Source of the DNA: Leucobacter sp042726155
Lineage (GTDB): Bacteria; Actinomycetota; Actinomycetes; Actinomycetales; Microbacteriaceae
Direction: 5' to 3'
DNA: 64,000 bases
Assembly (NCBI RefSeq): GCF_042726155.1
Contig: NZ_JBHXHV010000001.1
Coordinates: 806,001 to 870,000 of the forward strand
Shown: positions 32,815 through 42,798 of the stretch, in pieces
Numbering within the stretch: the first letter of the stretch is position 1
Layout: every line of letters begins with the position of its first letter
Position numbers and translations under genes: made by a program
The notes under the pieces: generated by a model
Seen by the model: only the letters and a program-made list of their open reading frames with translations
Databases searched by the model: none
Told to the model about the DNA's origin: nothing

Positions 32815-34515
32815 ATGTCGAGCTCCCGCCGCTCGCGCATCGTCCTCGCGCTGCGCCGCATTCGGCTGCGCTGGTTGCGCGTCACCGAGCCACTGCTCGG
32901 CCCGTTCCGCGCGCGCTGGCGGCGCTCACTCATGGTGCGCACCATGACCGTAACCGGTCTGGTGACCGGGCTGATTGTGCTGACGGCTGGACTGTTCATT
33001 CTGGGGAGCGTGGCGAGCGATCTCTATTCCTCGCGACAACAGCAGGCCCTGCAAGACTCCGCGCGTGCAACGCTCGCGGCGCAGCGGCAAATCGATGCCT
33101 CTGATGCCGCGGATCGCGGGGCGCTATCAACACTCGCGGCCTCGGTGCGGCGCACCGTGCAAGATACCTCATCGAGCCAGATGGTCTATCTGCGTCGGCA
33201 ATCGGGGCAGGATCCGTTCGCTGACGCGCCTCCGCCGTCGTTCACGAGCGCGATGCTCCCGGAGGCCGTGAGCACCGAGCTCGCACGGGCGGTTGAAGAC
33301 GGCAGCGAGGCGCAGCACTGGCAGCCCGTGACGTTCACGGCTGAGGATGGCACGCCGTCCCCGGGCATCATTGTCGCGTCGAGCCTCGCCTTTCCATCTG
33401 GCGCGGGCACGTACGACCTGTTCATCGGCTACAACCTCGCCGACACTCAAGATACGCTCGCGTTCGTACAGCGGACCCTATTGATCACGGCTGCCGCGAT
33501 GATGGCGTTTATTGGGATCCTCGTCTGGATCATGACGCGTATCGTGTTCCGGCCGATCCGATCGGCCGCGGCCGCCAGCCGCCGCCTCGCTTCGGGCGAG
33601 AGCGAGGCGCGCATGCCCCTGCAAAACGACGAGCACTTCGACGTGCTTTCAGAGGGGTTCAACGACATGGCCGAGACGCTGCAAATGCGCATTCAAGAGC
33701 TCGACCAGCTGTCAGAGATGCAGCAGCGATTCGTATCTGACGTGTCGCACGAGCTGCGAACGCCCCTCACCACCGTGCGACTCGCCAGCCAGGTGTTGCA
33801 GAGCAGCGCTCACGGGCTTGAGCCTGGGCAGCAGCGGGCCGTTGAGGTGCTCGGAGGGCAGATTGATCGGTTTGAATCGCTGCTTGAAGACCTGCTCGAA
33901 ATCTCGCGGTATGACGCTGGCCGCGTGACCCTTGAGACCGAACCTACGAATCTGGTGACTCTCGCCAGCGGCGTTGTCGAGAGCCTGCAGCCGCTCTCGA
34001 CCGGCATTATCGAGGTGCGTGCGCTCGGCGGGTACGCGCCGATCGATGTTGACGCACGGCGCATTCGGCGCATTGTGTCGAACCTCGTTGGTAATGCGAT
34101 TGAGCACGGCGAGGGTAGACACATTGTTGTCACGGTTGATTCGAACGCCTCGGCGATCGCGCTCGCCGTGCGCGACTGGGGTGTTGGCATGCGGCACGAA
34201 GATCTTGAGCACGTATTTGATCGCTTCTGGCGGGCAGACCCGTCACGCAAGCGGACGCTTGGCGGTACCGGCCTCGGGCTCGCCATCGCGCAGGAGGACG
34301 CGGCCGTGCACGGCGGTATCGTCGAGGCGTGGTCGCGCATCGGCGAGGGCACGAACTTCCGACTCACGCTGCCGCGCGGTGATGGCATCACGAGCTACAT
34401 GTCGCCGCTGCCTCTGGTGCCCGACGACGTCGTGAGCGAGCAGGGCGATCCGCAGGCGACGGGTGGCTGGCTGAGGCGTCCCGGGCGTTGGATTCGCAAG
34501 GAGGGCCGCAAGTGA
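32815..34515 (+). CDS. mtrB: Sensor histidine kinase MtrB
   Basis: 566 residues. A basic N-terminus leads into a first membrane helix (~43-65), an extracytoplasmic sensor of about 150 residues, a second helix (~223-243), a HAMP domain, the H-box VSDVSHELRTPLTTVRLASQ and a HATPase domain (NLVGNAIEHGEG; VRDWGVGM; GGTGLGLAIAQEDAAVHGG). It phosphorylates MtrA. The gene starts 7 bases after mtrA, and its stop overlaps the GTG of lpqB. LpqB is reported to modulate MtrB in mycobacteria. Confidence 0.95.
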   Translation: MSSSRRSRIVLALRRIRLRWLRVTEPLLGPFRARWRRSLMVRTMTVTGLVTGLIVLTAGLFILGSVASDLYSSRQQQALQDSARATLAAQRQIDASDAADRGALSTLAASVRRTVQDTSSSQMVYLRRQSGQDPFADAPPPSFTSAMLPEAVSTELARAVEDGSEAQHWQPVTFTAEDGTPSPGIIVASSLAFPSGAGTYDLFIGYNLADTQDTLAFVQRTLLITAAAMMAFIGILVWIMTRIVFRPIRSAAAASRRLASGESEARMPLQNDEHFDVLSEGFNDMAETLQMRIQELDQLSEMQQRFVSDVSHELRTPLTTVRLASQVLQSSAHGLEPGQQRAVEVLGGQIDRFESLLEDLLEISRYDAGRVTLETEPTNLVTLASGVVESLQPLSTGIIEVRALGGYAPIDVDARRIRRIVSNLVGNAIEHGEGRHIVVTVDSNASAIALAVRDWGVGMRHEDLEHVFDRFWRADPSRKRTLGGTGLGLAIAQEDAAVHGGIVEAWSRIGEGTNFRLTLPRGDGITSYMSPLPLVPDDVVSEQGDPQATGGWLRRPGRWIRKEGRK

Positions 34516-36194
34516 AGCACTCGAAAATGCGCGCTCGGGCAGTGGCCGTTGCGGTCGCCGCGGCTGCCGCGCTCGTGCTGAGTGCGTGCAACGCGATTCC
34601 GAGGTCGGGGCCCGTGCAGGTCGGGCTCGATAACCTGCAGCAGGCGGAACAGCCGGTGCAGTTCAACGCGGTCGGTCCGTCACAGGGGTCGTCGCAGGAG
34701 GATGTCGTGCGCGGCTTCGTGCTCGCGGCGGTGTCGAGCTCGGACGACTATGCCACGGCGCGCGAGTTTCTCTCGCCCGACTACGCAAAGCAGTGGGACC
34801 CAAACTCCGATGTGCTCGTTGATGACGGCAGCCGCCCGTACACGACAAACAAGGATGGCTCGGGCACCCTCGAGGTCTCAGCCTCCGCGAAGGTCGACGA
34901 CACCGGGCTCATGCTCCCCGTCGAGCCGGGCGAAAACACTGAACTGAGATTCGAGCTCGAACGCGTCGGCAAGGAGTGGCGCATTAGCTCTGCTCCGAAC
35001 GGGATCATTCTGGACACCACCACGTTCACCACGATCTGGTCACCTCACCAGCTGTATTTCGTCGGGCCGGGGGAGATCCTCGTCCCGGAGACCCGCTGGT
35101 TCATGACGCGAGCCGCGCTGCCCACCGAGATCGTCGGCGCACTCCTCGAGGGGCCCGGAGCCCGACTGTCAGGAGTCGCGCACAGCGGCTTCCCGACCGG
35201 CACAGCGCTCGTGACGAACGCCGTACCCGTGGTTGACGGGCGAGCACGGGTTGACCTCACGGGCAACCTGCTCGAGGCGAGCCCCACGGCGATGGCTGAG
35301 GTGCGCCAGCAGCTGCGGCTCAGCTTGCAAACCGTGCAAAACGTCAACGGTTTCGATCTTTCAGTAGAGGGAACGCTGATTCGGCCAGGATCGGGCGAGA
35401 CCGCGTCTGAACCGCGACTCGTCAACGACGTCACCGACCCGGCCGTGCTCGAAGGAGACAAATTCGGCATGATCGTCGCGGGCGAGTTCGTCGAGATGGA
35501 GTCTTTCGCGACCACGCTCGGTGGGTACGACCCCACCGCCATCACCCTCAACCCGAGTGGTACGGCGGCGGCCATCCGAAATGCTCAGGGGGTGACGCGC
35601 ATCGACGATACCGGCGTCGTGCCCATCGACGAGCGGTCGGGTCTGCTTGAGCCCTCGTACGACGTTTTCAACTTCATCTGGACAGTGCAGGCATCGTCCC
35701 CGCAAACCCTGCAGGTGACGTCTCAGGACAACACCGTGACGCAGCTGGCGGCGCCGTGGCTCGCCGGGCGGTCACTGGTTGCGCTTCGCCTGTCACCCGA
35801 CGGAGCGCGCGTCGCCGCGCTCGTGCGCGATGAGCACGGGAGCCAGGTGCTCGTGGCCGGGGTCGAGCGCGACAATGATGGAGTGCCCGTGCGCACAACC
35901 GACGAAGCCGATGTGCAGCTGTGGACGAGCGGCACCCCAGTCGATCTTGACTGGGTCGGCCAGACTCGCTTCGCTGTGCTCTCCGACGCGTCGTCGACGA
36001 GTCGGGTGACGATTGGCGGAGTCGGCCTGCTCTCGACCGAGCAGGGCTCCGTGCAGGGCGGTGTGCACCTCGCTGGCGGCGCAGCACGGTCACAGTTGCG
36101 CGTGCTCGGCTCGAAGGGCGACCTGTACGCGTCTCAGGGGAGCGGGTGGCAGCGCACGACGACCGGGGTGTCGGTGCTGGCGAAGCGGGGGTAG
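34512..36194 (+). CDS. lpqB: Lipoprotein LpqB
   Basis: 560 residues. Basic n-region, hydrophobic stretch and lipobox LSAC with Cys26 mark a diacylglycerol-anchored lipoprotein. A GerMN-type domain follows (about 200-330, containing VPVVDGRARVDLTGNLLEASPTA), then a beta-propeller-like C-terminal domain. LpqB acts with the MtrAB system at the outer membrane face. GTG start overlapping the mtrB stop, with a very strong AAGGAGGG at 34499-34506; this rules out the upstream in-frame ATG at 34488. Confidence 0.95.
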   Translation: MKHSKMRARAVAVAVAAAAALVLSACNAIPRSGPVQVGLDNLQQAEQPVQFNAVGPSQGSSQEDVVRGFVLAAVSSSDDYATAREFLSPDYAKQWDPNSDVLVDDGSRPYTTNKDGSGTLEVSASAKVDDTGLMLPVEPGENTELRFELERVGKEWRISSAPNGIILDTTTFTTIWSPHQLYFVGPGEILVPETRWFMTRAALPTEIVGALLEGPGARLSGVAHSGFPTGTALVTNAVPVVDGRARVDLTGNLLEASPTAMAEVRQQLRLSLQTVQNVNGFDLSVEGTLIRPGSGETASEPRLVNDVTDPAVLEGDKFGMIVAGEFVEMESFATTLGGYDPTAITLNPSGTAAAIRNAQGVTRIDDTGVVPIDERSGLLEPSYDVFNFIWTVQASSPQTLQVTSQDNTVTQLAAPWLAGRSLVALRLSPDGARVAALVRDEHGSQVLVAGVERDNDGVPVRTTDEADVQLWTSGTPVDLDWVGQTRFAVLSDASSTSRVTIGGVGLLSTEQGSVQGGVHLAGGAARSQLRVLGSKGDLYASQGSGWQRTTTGVSVLAKRG

Positions 36195-36220
36195 GGCGTC
36201 GGGCGTCGAGCGTCGGGCGC

Positions 36221-36300
36221 GCGTTCGGCAAGTGATCCGCGTTCGGCAAGCTCGTTTGCCGTGGATTGGTGTTGCTGAACGCGGATCACTTGCCGAACGC
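36221..36300. repeat. Long palindrome (intergenic, REP-like)
   Basis: Arms 36221-36249 and 36272-36300 match at 28 of 29 positions with a 22-base loop. Each arm itself holds two TTCGGCAA words. It lies between lpqB and comF. Three GCGTCGG-type words precede it (36197-36219). Related to the element at 31389-31473. Confidence 0.75.
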
Positions 36301-36427
36301 CGTGTGCTCGCCGGCCAAACGCCGCCCGAGCGCCGTGCACAAGGTAGTCCCGCGCTCGCCGCGGGCGAGTTCTCCACAGATTGCGTGAACGCCGCCCGCT
36401 CCCTGTACTCGCGTCCGATGCTTGAGT

Positions 36428-37234
36428 ATGGCTATTTTCCAGTACGAAGCACTTCGCGAGATTGCACTCGACCTTGCCGCATTATTCTGGCCGACGGCGT
36501 GCGTCGTATGTGGCGCCGCTGACCGCGACTGTTGCCGGGCGTGCCTGGCAAGGTTGCGTGCCCCGCCTGCAGACTTCGAGATCGATCTCGGCGGGCTGCC
36601 CTGTCTCGTGCGCGGCCGTTACGCCGGAGCATTGCGCGCCGTGCTTATCGCGTATAAGCACGAAGGGCGGGTCGGGTTCGCGTCACCGCTCGGGCAGCAG
36701 CTTAGGGGTCCGCTCGTGAGGGTAATCGAGGGTGCAACGCAAATTGACGGAAACCCTCCGCTCATTGTCGCGGTACCGTCTCGTCCGGTCGGAGTGAGGA
36801 AGCGTGGGTACCGGCACGTCGAGTTGCTCATCGCAAAAGCACTCACGGGCGGCTTCGGCGGGCGCTTTCGCTGTCAACCGAGCCTCCATCCGAGTGACCA
36901 CGCGGGTCGTCGGCGCGAGCGGGCAAAGTCTGTCCGGGCGCTGCGTACCACGAGGGGCCGGCGTGGGCAGGTGGGGCTGACGCCCGCGGAGCGGGAGCGG
37001 AATGCGCACCACGTTGCGGTGCGACGGTCGGCGATTGGGCGCGTGCGAGATCGTCGCGTCGTGCTCGTAGACGACATCATCACGACGGGTGCGAGCGTGC
37101 GCGCGGCACGATCTGCGCTCGAACTCGCAGGCGCGAAGGTGGTGGCCGTCGTGGCGCTGTGCGCGGCAGAGCGCCGAGACGCGCTGGGTGAATCCGAGGG
37201 CGTTACTGCGAAGTTGACGGCGAAATTGGACTGA
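36428..37234 (+). CDS. comF: ComF-family phosphoribosyltransferase-like protein
   Basis: 268 residues. N-terminal cysteines CVVCGAADRDCCRAC form a zinc-ribbon-like motif (about 24-39). The C-terminal PRTase fold has the pyrophosphate-binding motif VVLVDDIITTGASVRAA and RGYRHVELLIAKAL. In ComF proteins of competent bacteria this takes part in DNA uptake or processing; in actinobacteria the role is not established. The start could also be TTG 36422. Neither has a clear ribosome site; TGTACT at 36404-36409 could be the -10 of a near-leaderless transcript. Confidence 0.85.
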   Translation: MAIFQYEALREIALDLAALFWPTACVVCGAADRDCCRACLARLRAPPADFEIDLGGLPCLVRGRYAGALRAVLIAYKHEGRVGFASPLGQQLRGPLVRVIEGATQIDGNPPLIVAVPSRPVGVRKRGYRHVELLIAKALTGGFGGRFRCQPSLHPSDHAGRRRERAKSVRALRTTRGRRGQVGLTPAERERNAHHVAVRRSAIGRVRDRRVVLVDDIITTGASVRAARSALELAGAKVVAVVALCAAERRDALGESEGVTAKLTAKLD

Positions 37235-37327
37235 GGTGGAAGTGCGCAGCGCGAGTGGAGTAGAGTTCGAGAAAGGCGTAACGGTGCGCCAGATGGCACA
37301 CCCGCCCGAGTCTCCAGGGAGGTCACC

Positions 37328-37957
37328 ATGGACGTGAACATCCGCGGCAAGAACGTCGGAATTACCGATCGTTTTGAGAACTATGTCGAAACGAAAACGG
37401 AAAAAGTGGAGGGGTTGCTGCCCCGGGCACAGGCGTTCGAAGTGAGAGTCTCTCGGCAAAGCGACCGGAGCCCTCAACACGGCGACCACGTCGAGATCAC
37501 GCTCATCGGGCCGGGCCCCGTGATCCGTGCGGAATCCGCGGGTGGAGACAAATATTCGGCGTTTGACATCGCTTACGGGCGAGTGCTCGAGCGCATCCGT
37601 CGCATGAAAGACAAGCGCAACGACCGACGCGGCCGCGGCCGCGTCTCACTCGGAGATGCCGCAGCAAACGACTTCGACACGATCGACGTCACCCCCGCCC
37701 CGCTCGAGGTGCTTGAGGCAGTCGCGACCGGTGAGATCCGGACCGTTGAGGCCGACGAGCAGAACTACTCGCCGGTGGTCATTCGCACCAAGGAGTTCCC
37801 GGCAGAGCGCATGAGCGTCGAAGACGCCGTCGACCGGATGGAACTCGTGGGGCACGACTTCTTCCTGTTCATTGAAGAAGAAGCCGGAACAGCGAGCGTT
37901 GTTTACCGCCGCAAGGGGTGGAACTACGGCGTTATCTCGCTCTCAGACAACGAATAG
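37328..37957 (+). CDS. hpf: Ribosome hibernation-promoting factor, long form
   Basis: 209 residues. The N-terminal S30AE domain (MDVNIRGKNVGITDRFENYVETK) sits in the decoding site. The C-terminal domain (~150-205: PMSVEDAVDRMELVGHDFFLF-like, ending WNYGVISL) makes the dimer contact that forms 100S ribosomes. Long-form HPF is typical of actinobacteria and is made in stationary phase or stress. A GGGAGGTCACC ribosome site precedes the ATG. secA lies 1 kb downstream, an arrangement common in actinobacteria. Confidence 0.95.
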   Translation: MDVNIRGKNVGITDRFENYVETKTEKVEGLLPRAQAFEVRVSRQSDRSPQHGDHVEITLIGPGPVIRAESAGGDKYSAFDIAYGRVLERIRRMKDKRNDRRGRGRVSLGDAAANDFDTIDVTPAPLEVLEAVATGEIRTVEADEQNYSPVVIRTKEFPAERMSVEDAVDRMELVGHDFFLFIEEEAGTASVVYRRKGWNYGVISLSDNE

Positions 37958-37978
37958 GCAGTAACCGACTGACAGACC

Positions 37979-38019
37979 AGCACGCGCGGTTTCGCTCAAT
38001 CAGCGGAACCGCGCGTGCT
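37979..38019. terminator. Hairpin between convergent hpf and mannose synthase genes
   Basis: 13-bp perfect stem (37979-37991 with 38007-38019), loop of 15. It overlaps the last codons of the minus-strand gene. Confidence 0.7.
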
Positions 38020-38784
38020 GCGTGTTGCGTGTGTGCTGCGTCGTGGGTGCGTGATGCGCGAACCGCGGCGCAAGAGCCAGCCCCACCGCACCACATTCAC
38101 GAACGCCTCGAAGACGATGCCGATCGACATCTTCGAGCGCCCGTCGCTGCGTTCGATAAAGGTAATGGGCACCTCGATGATCGGGCACCCGAGGCGTTCC
38201 AGGGTCCACGCGGTCTCCACTTGAAAACCGTACCCCTGAGAATCCAGCGCATCCAGATCTACGCGGCGCAGCCATTCGACCTCGATCACGCGGAAACCGC
38301 TGGTCAGATCGTGCAACCGCGAACGCAGCAGCGTACGGGCGAACCAGGTGCCGCCACGCGAGATCCAGCGCCGGTATCTCGGCCAGTTGACGATGCGCCC
38401 GCCAGCAATCCAGCGCGTGCCGATGGCGAGACCCGCCCCAGTGTGTGCAGCCGCAATTAGCGCCGGCAGATCCTCCGCTCGATGAGAGCCGTCGGCGTCC
38501 ATGGCCACCACATACTGATAGTCGCCCGAAATTGCGACCCCGAAGCCGTAGACATACGCCGTGCCCAGACCGAGCTTTCCGCCTCGGTGATGCACCCGCA
38601 CGTTCGCGTCAGCGCGGGCCAGCTCTTCGGCCAAATCGCCCGTGCCATCGGGACTTGCGTCATCGATGATGAGCACGTCAGCGGACGGCAGGTGACGACG
38701 AATGCCGGCCACGGCCGCTGCGAGGGACGCGCGTTCGTTGAACGTCGGCAGCACCACGAGCAACTCGCGCGCGGATTGCGGCAT
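37996..38784 (-). CDS. ppm1: Polyprenyl-phosphomannose synthase (Dpm1-like)
   Basis: 262 residues, GT2. The start LLVVLPTFNERASL, the metal site AMDADGSHRAEDLP (around 95) and FRVIEVEWL/ITFIERSDGRSKMS motifs match the actinobacterial Dpm1-type synthase. It makes polyprenyl-phosphomannose from GDP-mannose at the membrane, the donor for PMT-type protein mannosylation; the window also encodes such a transferase (11022-12623). It is the catalytic domain only, with no fused apolipoprotein N-acyltransferase. ATG with AAAGGAC upstream. A basic tail of ~25 residues overlaps the shared terminator. Confidence 0.9.
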   Translation of the reverse strand: MPQSARELLVVLPTFNERASLAAAVAGIRRHLPSADVLIIDDASPDGTGDLAEELARADANVRVHHRGGKLGLGTAYVYGFGVAISGDYQYVVAMDADGSHRAEDLPALIAAAHTGAGLAIGTRWIAGGRIVNWPRYRRWISRGGTWFARTLLRSRLHDLTSGFRVIEVEWLRRVDLDALDSQGYGFQVETAWTLERLGCPIIEVPITFIERSDGRSKMSIGIVFEAFVNVVRWGWLLRRGSRITHPRRSTHATRSTRGSAD

Positions 38785-38984
38785 GGCGTCCTTTCAATTC
38801 GGAGATGCGCGTCGCGCGACCCGGCCGTCGGCGCAGGCCATGAGACTCCGTTCCTCCATCTTGGCATCTCCCCAGCCGGGAATGAGCCTGCGATTGCTAA
38901 GCTGAGGAGTTGTCACAATTTGGCAACGGCGGTGATCCCGAATCATGGGAAATTTCACCGCGCAGAACGTACAGGAGAGACAAC

Positions 38985-41744
38985 GTGGCGACAGTTCTCG
39001 AAAAGCTTCTTCGCGTCGGCGAAGGACGCATCCTGAAGAAGCTCGAGCGGCAGGCAAAGCTCGTAGCGAATCTGGAGAGCACCTTTGCAGAGCTCAGCGA
39101 TGAAGAGCTGCGCGACGAGACCACAGAGTTCCGTGAGCGGCTTGAAAAGGGCGAAACCCTCGACGATCTGCTCCCGGAGGCCTTCGCAGCGGTGCGAGAG
39201 GCCGCGAAGCGGACGATTGGCCTGAACCCCTTCCCAGTGCAGATCATGGGTGGCGCGAACCTGCACCACGGCAATATCTCCGAGATGAAGACCGGTGAGG
39301 GCAAGACCCTCGTGGCGACGATGCCCGCGTACCTGAACGCGCTCGCGGGCAAGGGCGTGCACATCGTTACGGTCAACGATTACCTCGCGAGCTACCAGAG
39401 CGACCTGATGGGTCGTGTCTTCCGCGCGCTCGGGCTGACCACCGGTTGCATCGTATCGGGGCAAGATCCCGCGAAGCGCCGTGAGCAGTACAACGCAGAC
39501 ATCACGTACGGCACGAACAACGAGTTCGGTTTCGACTACCTGCGCGACAACATGGCGTCAGACGCCTCGGAGCGTGTGCAGCGCGGTCACTTCTTCGCCA
39601 TCATCGACGAGGTCGACTCGATTCTCATCGACGAGGCGCGTACGCCGCTCATTATCTCGGGTCCCGCTTCGGGCGAGGCTAACCGCTGGTTCGCCGAGTT
39701 TGCGCGCATTTCGCGCAAGCTTGAGGCGGGCGTCGACTACGAGGTTGACGAGAAGAAGCGCACCGTCGGCGTCCTGGAACCGGGCATTGAAAAGGTCGAG
39801 GATCACCTCGGCATTACCAACCTCTACGAATCGGTAAATACCCCGCTGATTTCGTTCCTCAACAACTCGATCAAGGCAAACGCTCTGTTCACGCGCGACA
39901 AGGACTACGTCGTGCTCAACGGCGAAGTGCTCATCGTCGACGAGCACACCGGCCGTATTCTCGCCGGTCGTCGTTACAACGAAGGCATGCACCAGGCCAT
40001 CGAGGCGAAAGAGGGCGTGCAGGTCAAGGCCGAGAACCAGATGCTCGCGACCGTCACGCTCCAGAACTACTTCCGCCTGTACGAGAAGCTCTCGGGTATG
40101 ACCGGCACCGCCGAAACCGAGGCGAGCGAGTTCATGTCGACGTACAAGCTCGGTGTGGTGCCGATCCCAACGAACCGCTCGATGCAGCGTAAAGATCAGC
40201 CCGACCTCGTGTACAAGAACGAAGAGTCGAAGTTCGCGCAGGTCGTCGTCGATATCGCCGAGCGCTACGAAAAGGGCCAGCCCGTGCTGGTCGGCACAAC
40301 GAGTGTCGAGAAGAGCGAATATCTTTCACGCCTGCTCGCAAAGGCCGGTGTGCGCCACGAAGTGCTCAACGCGAAGAATCACGCGCGTGAGGCCGCGATT
40401 ATCGCGCAGGCGGGTCGACTCGGCTCCGTCACCGTAGCGACCAACATGGCCGGCCGCGGTACCGACATCATGCTCGGCGGCAACGCCGAGTTCCTCGCTG
40501 TGCAAGAGATGGCATCGCGCGGGCTGTCGACCGAAGACGATCCCGACGCCTATGAGGCCGCATGGGACGACGTGTTCGCGGCTGTGAAAGAGACGGTCAA
40601 GGGCGAAGCAGACAAGGTCGTCGAGGTCGGCGGGCTCTACGTGCTCGGCACCGAGCGCCACGAGTCACGACGCATCGACAACCAGCTGCGCGGTCGTTCC
40701 GGCCGACAGGGTGACCCGGGCGAGAGCCGCTTCTACCTGTCGCTCGGCGACGACCTGATGCGTCTGTTCAACTCGGGCGCCGCCGCTGCGCTGATGAATC
40801 GCGACAGCTTCCCCGACGATCTCGCGATCGAGTCGAAGGTGGTGTCTCGCGCCATCCAGAGCGCGCAGAGCCAGGTCGAGCAGCGTAACGCCGAGATTCG
40901 CAAGAACGTGCTGAAGTACGACGATGTGCTGGATCGCCAGCGCAAGGCGATCTACAGCGATCGTCAGCAGATTCTCGACGGCGAAGAGATCGAACCGCGC
41001 ATCGATGCGTTCCGTGAGCAGACGATTGACGCGATCCTCGACTCCCACGGGCACGACAACGAGTGGGACTTCGACGCACTCTTCACTGACCTGCGCCAGG
41101 TGTACCCCGTAGGCCTCACGGTAGACGAGCTCGTTGCCGAGGCTGGTGGATCCCGCCGTGTCGAGCGTGACTTCCTGCGCCGAGAGATCCTCTCCGACGC
41201 TGAGGTTGCATACGAAAAGCGCGAAGAGACGCTCGGTTCCGAGGCGATGCGCGAACTCGAGCGACGCGTCGTGCTCGCGACGATCGACCGCCGTTGGCGC
41301 GATCATCTCTACGAGATGGAATACCTCAAGGAGGGCATCGGGCTGCGCGCGATGGCACAGCGCGACCCGCTCGTCGAGTACCAGCGCGAGGGCTTCACCA
41401 TGTTCGAGGGCATGATGGGACAGATCAAGGAGGAGTCCATGGGGCTGCTCTACAACCTCGAGGTGAAAGTGCGCCCCGCCGAGGGGCCGCAAGATCACGT
41501 GCACCTCGAGGGTGGCGGGCTCGATGCAGCGCAGTCCACCGATCAGACGAAGCTCAGCTACAGCGCGCCTGATGAAGACGGCACGCCCGCTGTCAGCGGT
41601 GTCGAAGCGCAGGAGTCAGCCGCAGCGAAGCCTGCAAAGCAGGCACGCGGCGCGTTCGGCCAGCAGTCTGGCAACGGCAGCACGGGCAACAGCAACAGCA
41701 GCACGGGCAACCGAGCCGATCGTCGCTCCTCGAAAAAGAAGTAA
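38985..41744 (+). CDS. secA: Preprotein translocase ATPase SecA
   Basis: 919 residues. Walker A in MKTGEGKTLVATM, Walker B in IIDEVDSILIDEARTPL, and SecA motifs AGRRYNEGMHQAIEAKEGV and GRGTDIMLGG. SecA drives export through SecYEG. GTG start with AGGAGAG upstream; the frame extends to 38910 without support. The C-terminal linker is Ser/Asn/Gly-rich (GSTGNSNSSTGN) and ends in basic RRSSKKK; the zinc-binding SecB site is absent, as expected without SecB. A SecA1-type protein by length. Confidence 0.97.
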   Translation: MATVLEKLLRVGEGRILKKLERQAKLVANLESTFAELSDEELRDETTEFRERLEKGETLDDLLPEAFAAVREAAKRTIGLNPFPVQIMGGANLHHGNISEMKTGEGKTLVATMPAYLNALAGKGVHIVTVNDYLASYQSDLMGRVFRALGLTTGCIVSGQDPAKRREQYNADITYGTNNEFGFDYLRDNMASDASERVQRGHFFAIIDEVDSILIDEARTPLIISGPASGEANRWFAEFARISRKLEAGVDYEVDEKKRTVGVLEPGIEKVEDHLGITNLYESVNTPLISFLNNSIKANALFTRDKDYVVLNGEVLIVDEHTGRILAGRRYNEGMHQAIEAKEGVQVKAENQMLATVTLQNYFRLYEKLSGMTGTAETEASEFMSTYKLGVVPIPTNRSMQRKDQPDLVYKNEESKFAQVVVDIAERYEKGQPVLVGTTSVEKSEYLSRLLAKAGVRHEVLNAKNHAREAAIIAQAGRLGSVTVATNMAGRGTDIMLGGNAEFLAVQEMASRGLSTEDDPDAYEAAWDDVFAAVKETVKGEADKVVEVGGLYVLGTERHESRRIDNQLRGRSGRQGDPGESRFYLSLGDDLMRLFNSGAAAALMNRDSFPDDLAIESKVVSRAIQSAQSQVEQRNAEIRKNVLKYDDVLDRQRKAIYSDRQQILDGEEIEPRIDAFREQTIDAILDSHGHDNEWDFDALFTDLRQVYPVGLTVDELVAEAGGSRRVERDFLRREILSDAEVAYEKREETLGSEAMRELERRVVLATIDRRWRDHLYEMEYLKEGIGLRAMAQRDPLVEYQREGFTMFEGMMGQIKEESMGLLYNLEVKVRPAEGPQDHVHLEGGGLDAAQSTDQTKLSYSAPDEDGTPAVSGVEAQESAAAKPAKQARGAFGQQSGNGSTGNSNSSTGNRADRRSSKKK

Positions 41745-41805
41745 GGCGCTCGCGCCCTCCAACTTGATCCGTGATTCGCTTCGGCGAACCGACTGAGAGA
41801 AATTC

Positions 41806-42762
41806 ATGGCAAACGAGACGAACCCCCGTCCCACAAAGAACGAGCGTCGCGCGCAAGCGCGCGTCGAGGCCGCGGCGGCGCGCGAGCAGGAGAAGAAGCG
41901 CGAAAAGCGCAATCGTCTCTTCCTGCAGGGTGGCATCGCCCTCGGCGTGATCGCCGTGCTCGCAATCGTCGCCCTCGTGCTGACACAATCGGTCAAGCCG
42001 GCGGGCCCTGGCCCGGAGAACATGGCTTCGGGCGGCGCAGTCTTCACAAAAGACCTGAAGGTCGTGAAGGGACCGGCGCTGCAGGCTGGCGACAAGCGCG
42101 TCGCCCCCGAGGTCAACCGCGATGAGCTGCCCATCGACGTGACGGTGTACGCAGACTACATGTGCCCCTACTGCGGTCAGTTCGAGCAGCAGTACGGCAC
42201 GATGCTCGAGAACTACGTCGGCTCGGGTGATGTGCAGCTCAACATCTACCCGCTGAACTTCCTCGACAACGCGTCGCTCGGAACAAAGTACTCGACCCGC
42301 GCGGCGAACCTCTTCTCGTGCGTTGTTGAGCAGCAGCCCGACTACGCGTTCAAGTTGCACAATGCGCTGCTCAGCGCCGATGTACAGCCCGCAGAGAGCA
42401 CCAGCGGCCTCACTGACGACCAGCTCATCGAACAGGCAGAGGCTGCGGGTGCTGAAGCAACGACTGAGCTGCGCCAGTGCGTGAAGGATCGTAGGTTCGC
42501 GAACTTCATCTCCGCAAACTACAAGCAGGTGAGTGAAGTGGGCATCCAGGGCCTTGAAAAGGGCGCTCAGCTGTTGGACGCCGACGGTGTGACGCTGCAA
42601 GACGCCGATAAGCCTCAGCGCCTCGTCAGCACGCCGACCGTGATCGTGAACGGCCAGCAGTGGAACCAGAACCGTGACGGCGAGCTCGAAGCGTACCTGC
42701 TGAAGCTCAAGGCCGAACTCGAAAAGAAGGACTCGTCAAACAAGTCCGACGACACCGAGTAA
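41806..42762 (+). CDS. DsbA-like thioredoxin-fold membrane protein
   Basis: 318 residues. A highly charged cytoplasmic head (1-38), one membrane helix (~39-60) and an extracytoplasmic DsbA fold. The active-site is Cys120-Pro-Tyr-Cys123 (VTVYADYMCPYCGQFE) and the cis-Pro loop is near STPTVIVNG. Two further cysteines (LFSCVVE; LRQCVKD) may form a structural pair. Such proteins introduce disulfides into exported proteins in actinobacteria. It lies ~60 bases after secA and may be co-expressed. It is the last chromosomal protein gene before tRNA-Thr and the prophage. Confidence 0.92.
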   Translation: MANETNPRPTKNERRAQARVEAAAAREQEKKREKRNRLFLQGGIALGVIAVLAIVALVLTQSVKPAGPGPENMASGGAVFTKDLKVVKGPALQAGDKRVAPEVNRDELPIDVTVYADYMCPYCGQFEQQYGTMLENYVGSGDVQLNIYPLNFLDNASLGTKYSTRAANLFSCVVEQQPDYAFKLHNALLSADVQPAESTSGLTDDQLIEQAEAAGAEATTELRQCVKDRRFANFISANYKQVSEVGIQGLEKGAQLLDADGVTLQDADKPQRLVSTPTVIVNGQQWNQNRDGELEAYLLKLKAELEKKDSSNKSDDTE

Positions 42763-42798
42763 GCTAGTCCGGGGCGGTGAGCAATCACCGCCCCACAC

